From positions 62,001 to 126,000 of the forward strand of contig JAPYTQ010000008.1 in the NCBI GenBank assembly GCA_029941905.1: DNA of 64,000 nt, written 5' to 3'. How positions within the stretch are numbered: the first letter of the stretch is position 1; the number at the start of each line of letters is the position of its first letter. Source of the DNA: JAHRVQ01 sp029941905 (GTDB lineage Bacteria; Pseudomonadota; Gammaproteobacteria; Pseudomonadales; Azotimanducaceae). Below, piece after piece: positions 53,365 to 62,763 of this stretch. A program made the translations under genes and the position numbers. The notes under the pieces were generated by a model. It was not told the origin of the DNA and searched no databases. It was given only the letters and a program-made list of their open reading frames with translations.

Positions 53365-55836
53365 ATGAGATTTACCGGTTTGTTATTCAAGTCAGTCGCC
53401 CGGGTCGGGCTCACTGGTTTGCTTGTATCCATTCTTAGCGCTTGTAGTGGAGGGGCTGGTCAGGAGACAGAAGAAAACCCCGATCTTGCCGCACCTGCTG
53501 GTTCAAGCCAGAGCCTGGTTTTGAATGGCCCTGCTGCCCTGACGACAGATGTGCAGGGATTTCGGGTGAATCTCTGGGAAAATATCGCGCCGGATAACCG
53601 CTGTGGTCAGTGTCATGGCAGCTCGGGCCAAAGCCCCAGCTTTGCCCGCAACGACGATATCAACCTGGCTTATGAACAGGTGAACCCGATTGTTGATTTA
53701 AACCAGCCTTCGCAATCCCGCATGGTTTCCAAAGTTGGTGGTGGTCATAACTGCTGGCTGGACTCAGACCAGGCCTGTGCTGATATCCTGGCAACCTGGA
53801 TCAGTAACTGGGCGGGTGATTCTGCTGGTACGAGTAATGCTGTCGAGCTACGAGCACCCACTTTACGTGATCCCGGTGCCTCCAAATCATTTCCGTCAGA
53901 CCCTGGCGTGTTCGCCAGTACGGTACACCCGTTGCTGCTGGCTTACTGTTCCAATTGTCATACTGATACTGCGGCAAATCCGCAGTCGCCTTTTTTTGCG
54001 GTGTCCGACGTTATTGCTGCCTACGCCGCCGCGCGCAGCAAGATAGAAATAGACGATCCGCCAAATTCGAGACTGGTCGTTCGTTTGGGTGGTGAATTCC
54101 ACAACTGCTGGACTGATTGCAATTCAAACGCCAGTGAGATGCTCGCGGCGATTGAAACTTTCGTTGCTTCCATCCCTGAAACCGCAGTCGACCCCGATTT
54201 TGTCACATCCAGATCATTGACCCTGCTGGATGGCATAGTGGCATCGGGAGGTGGGCGTGTAGATACAAATGTGATTGCACTGTATCAATTTAAAACGTTA
54301 TCGGGATCCATCGCTTATGACACCAGTGGTGTCGAACCCTCACTTGATCTGAGTTTTTCAGGCGATGTCAGTTGGATAGGTGGCTGGGGTATCAACATTG
54401 GTGACAACGGCAAAGCCCAGGGATTAACCAGCACCAGTAAAAAACTCCACGACCTGATCACGTCAACGGGCGAATACTCCCTTGAAGCCTGGATAGCGTC
54501 CGCTAACGTCACCCAGGAAGAAGCACGAATCGTGAGTTACTCCGGCGGTAATATGACCAGGAATTTCACCCTGGGTCAGACACTGTATAACTACGATTTT
54601 CTTGCTCGTTCTTCAACGACGGATGGTAATGGGGATCCGGCGATTTCAACGCCTGATGCGGATGAGGTTTTACAGGCGACGTTACAGCATGTGGTGGCAA
54701 CGTTCGACCCAACCAATGGCCGCCAGTTGTATGTTAACGGCAGTTTGATAGATGTACGCGATGGAGCAGGTGGAACCCTGAATGACTGGGACGACACTTT
54801 TGCCTTTGCCCTGGGCAACGAAGTTTCGGGTGATCGCTTGTGGCGCGGGCTTTTTAAACTGGTCGCTATTCACAACAGGGTTCTCACACCTGGTCAGGTT
54901 CTACAGAACTTTGACGCCGGGGTGGGTGAACGGTTCTTTTTCCTCTTCGGTATCAGTCATCTGATTAACGTGCCGGAAGCCTACATCGTTTTTGAAGTCA
55001 GTCAGTTTGACAGTTACAGCTATCTGTTCAGCCAGCCTTATTTCATTTCCCTGACGAGCCCGGTTACTTTCCAAGGTATCGCCTTGCGGGGCATGCGAAT
55101 TGGCATCAATGGCAGGGAGCCGGAGGTGGGACAGGCCTACAGCAAACTCGACATCACATTGGATGATAGCCTGTATTCAGCGGGAACCGGCCAGCCTTTA
55201 TCAGCAATCGGGACAATATTAGGCATCGAGAAAGGTGCTGACAGCGACGAGTTTTTCCTGACGTTTGAACAACTGGGGACTCACTCCAACGTCAGGGTAG
55301 AGGCGGTTCCAGACCCACTGCCGACGTCCCCCGATGGTGATGCCCTGCCTGATATTGGTATCAAGAAATTCGATGAGATCAATGCCAGTATGTCCTCCAT
55401 AACGGGTGTGCCAACATCCAATCTAGACGTACTGGGCACCTTCCTGACGGTTCGGCAACAGTTACCTGTGACTGCTAATATTGAAGGTTTCCTTTCTTCG
55501 CAGCAGATGGGCGTCACCCAGCTGGCCATCGAGTATTGCAGTTCTCTTGTGGAAGATCCGGTTTTACGCGGCAATCTGTTCCCGGCATTTGACTTTAATG
55601 CGGTACCTGTCAGCGCCTTTGATACGGCAGGTCGAGACGCATTGTTGATTCCACTCATGGACGTGGTTCTCGGCGTCAATCTGGGTTCTCAGCCTGACCG
55701 CAATCAAACCCGGACCGAACTTGAAAGTTTGATTACGAATTTTGCCAGTTCTGGTACGACGGCGGAGCGGACCCGTACGATTGTAAAAGCGACCTGTGCT
55801 GCTGTACTCGGCGGTGCGGCAATGTTAATTCAGTAG
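53365..55836 (+). CDS. Di-haem LamG-domain lipoprotein
   Basis: 823 residues, ATG after GGGAGG, lipobox LVSILSAC. The N-terminus holds two related units of about 115 residues, each with a haem c site and a later HNCW motif: RCGQCHG (about residue 80) with VGGGHNCWLD, and YCSNCHT (about 195) with LGGEFHNCWTD. A LamG/concanavalin-like domain follows (about 300-520: EYSLEAWIAS, ATLQHVVATFDPTNGRQLY, FKLVAIHNRVLTPGQV). A C-terminal region of about 300 residues is unassigned. Inference: a cell-surface redox protein that binds a ligand, possibly a glycan. Eight bases before the Tat gene. Confidence 0.86.
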   Translation: MRFTGLLFKSVARVGLTGLLVSILSACSGGAGQETEENPDLAAPAGSSQSLVLNGPAALTTDVQGFRVNLWENIAPDNRCGQCHGSSGQSPSFARNDDINLAYEQVNPIVDLNQPSQSRMVSKVGGGHNCWLDSDQACADILATWISNWAGDSAGTSNAVELRAPTLRDPGASKSFPSDPGVFASTVHPLLLAYCSNCHTDTAANPQSPFFAVSDVIAAYAAARSKIEIDDPPNSRLVVRLGGEFHNCWTDCNSNASEMLAAIETFVASIPETAVDPDFVTSRSLTLLDGIVASGGGRVDTNVIALYQFKTLSGSIAYDTSGVEPSLDLSFSGDVSWIGGWGINIGDNGKAQGLTSTSKKLHDLITSTGEYSLEAWIASANVTQEEARIVSYSGGNMTRNFTLGQTLYNYDFLARSSTTDGNGDPAISTPDADEVLQATLQHVVATFDPTNGRQLYVNGSLIDVRDGAGGTLNDWDDTFAFALGNEVSGDRLWRGLFKLVAIHNRVLTPGQVLQNFDAGVGERFFFLFGISHLINVPEAYIVFEVSQFDSYSYLFSQPYFISLTSPVTFQGIALRGMRIGINGREPEVGQAYSKLDITLDDSLYSAGTGQPLSAIGTILGIEKGADSDEFFLTFEQLGTHSNVRVEAVPDPLPTSPDGDALPDIGIKKFDEINASMSSITGVPTSNLDVLGTFLTVRQQLPVTANIEGFLSSQQMGVTQLAIEYCSSLVEDPVLRGNLFPAFDFNAVPVSAFDTAGRDALLIPLMDVVLGVNLGSQPDRNQTRTELESLITNFASSGTTAERTRTIVKATCAAVLGGAAMLIQ

Positions 55837-55843
55837 TGTTCTG

Positions 55844-57514
55844 ATGGGACGCTCTGGGAGTAGTGATTGGAATAAAATGATGAAGAAATCGAACAGGAAG
55901 AGTATCACCAGACGTTTGTCAAAAGGTTTACCAAAAAGTTTACCGATTGACGCACCGCTAAAACATGCGGACCATCCGCGGCCCGTTTCCCGGCGCGATT
56001 TTATCCGGCAAGGGTTCAGTCTTGGGTCGGCGACGGTATTGGGGCCATCGCTGTTTGGTTTGTTTGCCAATCCCAATCAGGCGAAAGCTGCATTATCCGG
56101 CGATTTGCAACTGTTGAAACAATCCTGTGGGCTTGCTGTACAGGGCGCCGGTAAGATTCCGTTTATCTGTTTTGACCTTGCAGGCGGCGCTAATATCGCC
56201 GGTTCTAACGTGCTGACAGGCGGAAGGGACGGGCAGTTCGATTTTCTTTCAACCTCTGGCTACTCCAAACTGGGTTTGCCCGGAGATGTGATACCACCCA
56301 TTACCAATCCGCAAACAGCGACGAACGACTTTATCAATATGGATCTGGGTTTGGCCTTCCACAGTGATTCTGCCTATTTGCGAGGTATTCTTGAAAAGGC
56401 AACTGCGGGGACATTGGCTGCCACTAATGGTGCGGTGGTACCCGCCCGGTCGGAAAACGATACAGGCAATAATCCCCATAATCCGATGTATGCCATAAAC
56501 CGTGCGGGGGCTGATGGTTCGTTGCTGACGTTGATCGGATCTCGAAGTTCGGACTCCGGTGGTAATTCCATGGCTCCGGCTGACCTCATTGACTTGACGG
56601 TGCGCCCGACCAAAGTCGACAGGGCAAGTGACGTTACAGGCCTGGTTGATGTTGGCGATCTGGTCGGTTTGTTATCGCAGCAAGATGCCGTGGCAGTCAT
56701 GGAGTCTATCCAACGCATCTCTGATCTCAAACTAACCCAGGTTGATTCCATGATAACGCGTGATGATGTGATCAAGGATCTGGTACGTTGTGGCTATGTT
56801 AAAAGTGCCGACCTGGCAGACCGGTTTGGTGACCCGACTACTTTGAATCCGGAAATCGACCCGGATATTGTGGGCCCGAGTGGCATCTTCTCAACTGCTG
56901 AGTTTAACAGCGAAAGCGAGTTTCGTAAGACCGCGGCCGTTATGAAGCTGGTCGTGAATGGATTCTCAGGGGCGGGTTGCATCACCATGGGAGGGTTTGA
57001 TTACCACACCGGGGAAAGAGGTACAGGTGAGACACGTGATCTGCGTGCAGGTCGCTGTATGGGTGCGTGTCTTGAATATGCTGCCAGAGTTGGTGTGCCA
57101 CTTATGATGTATGTTTTCTCGGACGGTTCTGTTGCCAGTAACGGTCGAATTGACGATACCGTCGAGGGTCGCGGAAAAGGTGAATGGACTGGTGATAACC
57201 AATCAACCGCCGCATCATTCTTCCTCGTTTACAATCCTGCAGGCAGACCACAACTGCTCGGCAGTGATGTGCTTGAACAAGCCCGCCACCAGCAACTGGG
57301 CTGGTTCCGTGCTGATGGGTCCGTCGAAACGGCATCGTCGCCAGCTGCGAACAATGTTAATTTGCTGGTAGAAATGGTTGCACTCAATTACATGGCACTG
57401 CACGGTGATCAGGGTAATTTCGGCAGTTTGTTTCCCGGCAATGGTCTGGGAAATGCAGGTTTGATAGACAGTCTTACCGCTTTTCAGCCGATAGTGTCCG
57501 GAACAATCGTATAG
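55844..57514 (+). CDS. Tat-exported DUF1501-like protein
   Basis: 556 residues; ATG 55877 is an alternative start. A long basic N-region leads to the twin-arginine motif SRRDFIRQG and a hydrophobic stretch ending AKAALSG. FICFDLAGGANIAGSN, MDLGLAFHSDSAYLRGI, GGFDYHTGERGTGE and MYVFSDGSV with ARVGVPL recall the alkaline-phosphatase-like DUF1501 family, whose genes often sit beside Tat/haem DUF1800- or DUF1588-type proteins. No enzymatic role is proven. Tat export implies folding, perhaps with a cofactor, before export. Last gene of the unit. Confidence 0.78.
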   Translation: MGRSGSSDWNKMMKKSNRKSITRRLSKGLPKSLPIDAPLKHADHPRPVSRRDFIRQGFSLGSATVLGPSLFGLFANPNQAKAALSGDLQLLKQSCGLAVQGAGKIPFICFDLAGGANIAGSNVLTGGRDGQFDFLSTSGYSKLGLPGDVIPPITNPQTATNDFINMDLGLAFHSDSAYLRGILEKATAGTLAATNGAVVPARSENDTGNNPHNPMYAINRAGADGSLLTLIGSRSSDSGGNSMAPADLIDLTVRPTKVDRASDVTGLVDVGDLVGLLSQQDAVAVMESIQRISDLKLTQVDSMITRDDVIKDLVRCGYVKSADLADRFGDPTTLNPEIDPDIVGPSGIFSTAEFNSESEFRKTAAVMKLVVNGFSGAGCITMGGFDYHTGERGTGETRDLRAGRCMGACLEYAARVGVPLMMYVFSDGSVASNGRIDDTVEGRGKGEWTGDNQSTAASFFLVYNPAGRPQLLGSDVLEQARHQQLGWFRADGSVETASSPAANNVNLLVEMVALNYMALHGDQGNFGSLFPGNGLGNAGLIDSLTAFQPIVSGTIV

Positions 57515-57607
57515 TAATTCTACGTTTAGCAGCCTGCCAGAACCTTAACAACTTACTTAACAGTTGCACCGATTGCATGCAGGGCTGAAATACTTAAAAC
57601 TAGTGGC

Positions 57608-58315
57608 ATGGTCCCACCTGAATTTTCAAATATAGCCTGGCACAGTTTGCAGAACGAACAAGCCCCGCTTGCCATCAGCTCCGGGAAGGCCAAACGATTT
57701 AAGTCGGACGTCTCATCTATTATTGCCTTTGAAAATAATGACCATCCGGATTTTGAAGGTCTCGCGCAAATAAGCGAGGCTGGGGATTCAATGTATAGCA
57801 TAGGCTGGTCAGGTCCTGTGCCTGCCGGTTGGCTGCTGGAGATAGACGCCCAGGTCAACGAGTTGATCTGGCAAGGGCAGCTACCGGATCAAGCTGAAGA
57901 CAATGTTTCTGAAGACAATGTTTCTGAAGAGAGTGTTATCCGCCTCGATCGTACCCATGTGACTCAGATGCTGGAACTGGTTGAGTTAACGCAACCTGGG
58001 CCGTTTTCAGAACGAACCATAGAAATGGGTGACTATTTTGGGATCGTCGAGAACGGCCGGCTCATTGCGATGGCGGGTGAACGCTTGCACGCCGGGAGAT
58101 TTCGGGAGATCAGCGGTGTTTGTACACGGCCTGGTCATCAAGGTCGTGGACTCGCACGCATGCTCATGAACAAACTGATCAGGTTGGAGTGTGACCGCGA
58201 TCAGATTCCTTTTTTACATGTGGTTGAAGGTAACGACCACGCGTTAGACATTTATCTGCGGATGGGCTTTGCTCATATTCATAAAGTTGCGCTGCGAAAA
58301 TTCAGGAAACAGTAA
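57608..58315 (+). CDS. GNAT-family N-acetyltransferase
   Basis: 235 residues. The C-terminal GNAT core includes YFGIVENGRLIAMAGERLHA, ISGVCTRPGHQGRGLARMLMN (acetyl-CoA pyrophosphate loop, Q-x-x-G-x-G/A type) and FLHVVEGNDHALDIYLRMGF, the FR47-like pattern. The N-terminal half is a less conserved GNAT-like segment. A 15-bp tandem duplication (EDNVS EDNVS) lies in the linker. Substrate unknown; monocistronic. Confidence 0.85.
   Translation: MVPPEFSNIAWHSLQNEQAPLAISSGKAKRFKSDVSSIIAFENNDHPDFEGLAQISEAGDSMYSIGWSGPVPAGWLLEIDAQVNELIWQGQLPDQAEDNVSEDNVSEESVIRLDRTHVTQMLELVELTQPGPFSERTIEMGDYFGIVENGRLIAMAGERLHAGRFREISGVCTRPGHQGRGLARMLMNKLIRLECDRDQIPFLHVVEGNDHALDIYLRMGFAHIHKVALRKFRKQ
57896..57930 (+). repeat. 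15-bp in-frame tandem duplication in the GNAT gene
   Basis: gaagacaatgtttct occurs twice in a row, followed by a partial third copy (gaagag). It encodes EDNVSEDNVSEES in the interdomain linker, so it is unlikely to harm the enzyme. Typical slippage product. Confidence 0.85.
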
Positions 58316-58341
58316 TGGCCAGATTTCAGCGAGATGCACTG

Positions 58342-58719
58342 TTAGGTGGCTCCCCAAATGCCAGCTGAGCGGTAACTATAGTGCCATATTTGCATTTGTG
58401 CAGGTAAAATGACGATGACGAAAATTAGCAGCACGGCGGCGGTTGTTATAGTGCCCACCATCAGGGCAAGATAGAGACAAAGCGCTATGGTCAGTGTACT
58501 TGCGGCCACTGAAAGCCAGAGTACACTCTGCCAGAACCAGGCGCGAGCTATCTTCTTTTGGTAAACCTGACCCATCACGCCGATTGCCAATACGATAGCC
58601 ACGAGTAATGGAAGGTACCTGCTGGCGAAGCCGCCACCGTCCAGTAAAATTTTTTGCACCAACCTGCCAATACCTATTGCGACCAGAAAACAGGTATAGG
58701 CTACCCACGCGTATTTCAA
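58342..58719 (-). CDS. Small four-helix membrane protein
   Basis: 125 residues, TTG start with CGGAG upstream. Hydrophobic segments: YAWVAYTCFLVAIGIGRLV, YLPLLVAIVLAIGVMG, FWQSVLWLSVAASTLTIALC and TAAVLLIFVIVILPAQM. I do not recognise a family. Third gene of a minus-strand trio with the PPOX and DUF2087 genes. Confidence 0.65.
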   Translation of the reverse strand: MKYAWVAYTCFLVAIGIGRLVQKILLDGGGFASRYLPLLVAIVLAIGVMGQVYQKKIARAWFWQSVLWLSVAASTLTIALCLYLALMVGTITTAAVLLIFVIVILPAQMQIWHYSYRSAGIWGAT

Positions 58720-58765
58720 GTGTTGCTCCGTTGTGTTGAAGAGATTCCCCAGAAAACCTGTTTGG

Positions 58766-59233
58766 TCAATCTAATTTGGAATTGTCCCAGGAGACTATTG
58801 TCGAAGGTTTAAACACAATCCATCGTCGTGACTTTCCAGAGGCGGACGCGGCATAGGGTTGAATCACTCCATCTTCTATTAAGTCATGCTTGGCGCCCAG
58901 GTTTAACCGGGCTTCGTGCAACCACTCACCCGCGTCTTCTTCGACCTGGTTCTCCAGCACTTTTGCCTGGCCTCTCATCATGATGCCCTGAAGTTGTTTC
59001 CAACTGGAACCGACATCGACCAGTACTGTGGCAGTAGTTTCCCGACGCAGATTGGTAATCTTTTGCCCGCGACCAAAGATATAAACCAGGCCGTGAGCCC
59101 AGCCAAAGGTCATTGGGATCAGGTTAATTTCCGTACCTGGACCGATGGTCGCAATTCTGAGACGCGTTTCATCCCGCATGAGCTGATCAACTTCTAATGC
59201 TGACAATTTTAGCGAATCCGATATCCTGGCCAT
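58766..59233 (-). CDS. PPOX-class flavin-binding protein
   Basis: 155 residues, ATG after AGGTG. LRIATIGPGTEINLIPMTFGW, IFGRGQKITNLRRETTATVLVD and IMMRGQAKVLEN match the split-barrel PPOX pattern, and RRWIVFKPSTIVSWD is a common C-terminal strand. Probably binds FMN or F420; substrate unknown. It lies 16 bp after the DUF2087 gene. Confidence 0.82.
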   Translation of the reverse strand: MARISDSLKLSALEVDQLMRDETRLRIATIGPGTEINLIPMTFGWAHGLVYIFGRGQKITNLRRETTATVLVDVGSSWKQLQGIMMRGQAKVLENQVEEDAGEWLHEARLNLGAKHDLIEDGVIQPYAASASGKSRRWIVFKPSTIVSWDNSKLD

Positions 59234-59249
59234 TTTTTACACCTGCATA

Positions 59250-59651
59250 TTATGTTGTGCTGGCATGTTTGCGTTGTTCCCTCTCCCGGGATACTTCTTC
59301 AAGAACATATCGGGGATGAATTGATCTGGCTTCCGGTTCAATGATCCTGTTGATAGCACTTTGATTTGTCCTGTATAAAGTTCCTTTGTTGTCTCTCAAG
59401 AGGAAGGAGAAATCTACAAGATAACGTCGAACTGTCACATGATCGATTGAATCCGGGCAAGTAATTGATTCCATCCAGTCAAGCAGGTGCTCATTGACCT
59501 CTGGTTCGGAGTAACCAACCTGTGGGTCGAAGCTTGAAGCAGCGAGTGCCAGAAATACCTTTGCGTCGTGGCGGTTTCTAGGGATGCGCCTGATAGCCCC
59601 TCCGTTAAACAGCCTCCGCAATATTTTTTTTGTCTTCTCTTTGTTAATCAC
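59250..59651 (-). CDS. DUF2087 protein
   Basis: 133 residues, GTG start. ILRRLFNGGAIRRIPRNRHDA, YSEPEVNEHLLDWM and VTVRRYLVDFSFLLRDNKGTLYR follow the DUF2087 layout, a small winged-helix-like domain often fused to ArsR regulators. Here it stands alone with a short charged tail. Probably regulatory, by inference. Heads the minus-strand trio. Confidence 0.75.
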   Translation of the reverse strand: MINKEKTKKILRRLFNGGAIRRIPRNRHDAKVFLALAASSFDPQVGYSEPEVNEHLLDWMESITCPDSIDHVTVRRYLVDFSFLLRDNKGTLYRTNQSAINRIIEPEARSIHPRYVLEEVSREREQRKHASTT

Positions 59652-59870
59652 GATTTACCTGCGAGATAAGTTAACAATTATCCTACATCAGCTTTTCATC
59701 GCTGGGCTTAATCAGTAATCCAATACTGATTTCTACTCGCTTTGCTCTGCTGCCTGTTTAACCAGAATTGAAAGATCGTTACTCAAATCACCGGCTTTTG
59801 CGATTTTAACGCATCACTCCAGGGCAGACTGGATTAAGGGACAGTTGCTCACTGGACATGTTCGAGTTCA

Positions 59871-59985
59871 TTATAATTGACCTTCCGGTAAAATTTTATA
59901 AACTGTCGCCGTAAACCTACGCCACCAGCTGGTTTGTGGATCTTTGTGGTAAATCACCTTGGCGCCAGAATCAATGCCATGCCAT
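59871..59985 (-). pseudogene. C-terminal remnant of a phospholipase-D/cardiolipin-synthase-type protein
   Basis: The minus strand encodes GAKVIYHKDPQTSWWRRF followed by TATVYKILPEGQL and a TAA at 59873-59871. This resembles the conserved tail of YmdC/ClsC-like PLD proteins (..Y..EP.TS.W.RF...LLPIE..L). No other part of such a gene is present, and the right end runs into the DUF5996 gene in another frame. The rest of 59652-59992 shows nothing recognisable. Confidence 0.5.
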
Positions 59986-59992
59986 TTCCCGT

Positions 59993-60853
59993 TCAGTGTT
60001 CGAGCATGTGTTCGCGGCCACGGGTCACTAAGAACTTCAAGAGCCCAACCAGTTCCGTCTGTGCTTCCGGGCTTTTCTGCAGGGTCTCATACCGAAGGAC
60101 TACACCGTTAAATCCCTCCGTGTACCATGTTGCACCCGCAGGAAGTTTAAGAGTTGGAAAAGCGTCAGGAAGGGGATACGCGGTGATATAGAAGTAAGGC
60201 TCGGGAATGCCCTCATCACCCAGTGAGAATCCAAAGTTCATCTGTTTATCGGAATATTCCTCATTTTCCGGATCCTGATCGGGGATTTTTTGACCTGGAA
60301 TCCACATCATGCACAGATCGAAATGGCCAGGCCAAACCATAATGGGACTGGTTTCTTCGGGAATCCCCGCGCGAAAGATGGCGTAAGCATGGGATACTTC
60401 ACGCCACACAGCCGCAAATTCCCGGGCAATCTCTGCTGAATACCCATCCTTCACCTCACCACTCAAGGCATCGTGACCTTCCTGTGGTGTGGTATCTGGT
60501 ACAAACCGGGGATCGACGCCACCGGCCAGGAGAAACCCCCGAACATCCTCTGCCAGTTCAGCAGCTGTTTGTTTTCCAAGGGACTGGCTAAATGATTCGC
60601 CGCCTGCAATTTCTCCCTGCACCTGGTTATTTTGCAGATCGAGCTCCAACTCAAAATGCACACCATCTGCGTGCACCATCCCGGTCGCCACACCTCGGAG
60701 AGTTGGCCGCAGGCTCAGCTGCCACCAGTGCTTGCGGCGCAACCGGCAGGATGCCATCCAATTGCCGAGCACATTGGCATAGGCATGGCACGCATCACGC
60801 GTGTCTGCCAGGGCGCTTGTATTGAGTGAAGGGAGTTTATGAGTCGTCGTCAT
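59993..60853 (-). CDS. DUF5996 family protein
   Basis: 286 residues from the ATG at 60853; GTG 60859 is the alternative, AGGAGGAG lies just upstream. HWWQLSLRPTLRGVATGMVHA, the large acidic middle and FWPG-like VWPGHFDLCMMWIPG, PEPYFYITAYPLPDAF and LPAGATWYTEGFNGVVLRYE fit DUF5996, a family of unknown role. Five bases after the stop of the broken Rieske/glutamate-synthase-like gene, so they were once one operon. Confidence 0.7.
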   Translation of the reverse strand: MTTTHKLPSLNTSALADTRDACHAYANVLGNWMASCRLRRKHWWQLSLRPTLRGVATGMVHADGVHFELELDLQNNQVQGEIAGGESFSQSLGKQTAAELAEDVRGFLLAGGVDPRFVPDTTPQEGHDALSGEVKDGYSAEIAREFAAVWREVSHAYAIFRAGIPEETSPIMVWPGHFDLCMMWIPGQKIPDQDPENEEYSDKQMNFGFSLGDEGIPEPYFYITAYPLPDAFPTLKLPAGATWYTEGFNGVVLRYETLQKSPEAQTELVGLLKFLVTRGREHMLEH

Positions 60854-60864
60854 CGTCACTCCTC

Positions 60865-62478
60865 CTAAGCCATTGGTACCGCCCCACCGTAAGCCACACC
60901 CGTCAATTGTGCCATGTCGGCTTTGTAGGTGGTCAGGTCATCAAAGTTGAATTCATTCAGGTGTCGATGCCCTGCCGCGCGAGCGAGGACTTCCATCAAG
61001 TGGACGGCCGAGGAAAAGAACCGCTCGAGCCTTTCGGCCGCAACGTCAACCGGCAATCGAGCACGCAGATGCGGTTGTTGTGTGGCTATGCCGACAGGAC
61101 AGTTGTTCGTGTGACTGGCACGCATTCCGATACAACCGATCGCCTGAATCGCCGAATTGGAGACGGCGATGCCGTCGGCGCCCAATGCCATTGCTTTGGC
61201 AAAGTCAGCCGGTCACCTTAAACCACCTGTAATTATCAGCGTGACTCCGGCCGCATTGCTGCGGTCCAGGTGCAGTCGCGCTCTTGCCAGTGCGGGAATG
61301 GTAGGGACCGAGATGTTGTCTTTGAAAATCACCGGTGCCGCCCCGGTGCCGCCTCCACGGCCATCCAGAATAATGTAGTCGACGCCTACCTCAAGGGCGG
61401 CATCAATGTCTTTTTCGATGTGCTGGGCGGAGAGCTTGAATCCGATCGGAATACCGCCGGTGTGCTCGCGAACCTCAGCATCGAAGTCACGATATTGACT
61501 GACATGAGTCCACTCGGGAAACCTTGGAGGTGAGATTGCAGGCTCGCCCTCCGGTAGCCCGCGAACTTCTGCAATCCTTCCCTTGACCTTGATACCCGGC
61601 AAGTGACCGCCTGTGCCGGTTTTGGCACCCTGCCCACCTTTAAAATGAAACGCCTGGGTTTTCTCAACTTTGTCCCACGAAAATCCGAAACGCGCCGAGG
61701 CGAGTTCATAGAAATAGCGTGAATTGGCTGCCTGTTCTTCCGGCAACATACCGCCCTCACCTGAACAGATACCTGTTCCTGCGGCCTCGGCGCCTTTTGA
61801 CAGCGCAACTTTCGCTTCTTCGGACAGGGCACCAAAGCTCATATCAGAGACGAACAGTGGAATGTCCAGATGCAAAGGTTTTTTGGCGTTGGGTCCGATC
61901 ACGAGGCCGGTACCTACCTCTTCGTCATCCAGCAGCGGGACTTTATGAAGTTGAGCGACAACGAACTGCAGGTCTTCCCACTTTGGCAGGCTGTCCCGAG
62001 GTACGCCCATGGCTTCTGTCAGACCATGATGGCCTAGTTTCGTTAAACCCTCGTCGGCCAAAAGGCGGATGTACTTAACATGGGGCTCGTCGACAGTCCC
62101 GGTGAAATCCTGGAAGGTGCCCTGGTATGAGTCCCTGTTATAGGGCTGAGGGTGATCCAGTACCCACGCAGCGATTTCTTCCTCGTCTACCAACACCTGG
62201 CCATCCTCGATCCAGGTATTGAATTTCGCGAGCGCCTCGCTGTTGTGGTATTCACTGACCCCGCTATCCAGCCGGTAGTCCCAGCCGTGCAGGCCACAGA
62301 TGAGATTTCTGCCTTCCACTCTGCCGTCCGCCAACAACGCCCCTCGATGCAGCGACCATACATCACGCTGACAGAATCATCGATACGAACCACTACCAGG
62401 TCCACATTAGCTATAAGAGAATAGGCAGGGACGCGGTCTTCCAGTTCATCCCATTTTTTTAATCGCTACTTTTTTCAT
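60865..62478 (-). pseudogene. Rieske + FMN-binding glutamate-synthase-like gene with three lesions
   Basis: From the ATG at 62478 (GGAAGGAA upstream) the reconstructed protein starts MKKVAIKKWDELEDRVPAYS and has a Rieske-type part (RIDDSVSVMYGRC, LICGLHGWDYRLDSG), then the GltS-like FMN domain (LFVSDMSFGALSEEAKVALSKGAE, GTGICSGEGGMLPEE, FKGGQGAKTGTGGHLPG, LDGRGGGTGAAP, SNSAIQAIGCIGM). Lesions: one extra A in a run of seven (62454-62460) shifts the frame after codon 8; four bases are missing at about 62343-62351, destroying the first C-x-H of the Rieske motif; and TGA at 61215-61213 replaces the residue after ITGGLR. The remaining pieces are 62337-61213 and 61191-60865. Confidence 0.87.
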
Positions 62479-62763
62479 GTTTCGATTTCCTTCCCTGGTT
62501 AGACACTTGGTCCTGGACTTGAAACAATCACAGGATCTATAACTTGGCAAGATTGAGGAAGAGAACCGGTACTGCTGCCTGTAGTCAGTTTGCGAAACCT
62601 CAGCGCCTGGCTTCCTCCATGACTCTACTACATCTCCCAATGGGATATCGCACATTCGTCAATAATTCCCGCTATGTGTCTCACGGGTAATTTTCAGGCA
62701 AAGTCCAGAAATTTTGTTCGTGAATTAGCGGTCTGCCTTCTTCTCCCGGTTTAAGGTTTTGTC
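62479..62763. other. Intergenic region upstream of broken glutamate-synthase-like gene
   Basis: Apart from the leader of the pseudogene start at 62478 I see no gene, repeat or RNA structure that I can support. Confidence 0.4.

Noticed and set aside
61213..61215. TGA in the glutamate-synthase-like gene as selenocysteine
   Set aside because: It replaces a non-Cys position (after ITGGLR, usually Thr-Pro) and the gene has two frameshifts as well.
62446..62655. 69-codon minus-strand ORF
   Set aside because: Only its last ten codons matter: they are the true start of the broken Rieske/glutamate-synthase-like gene; the rest is upstream sequence.
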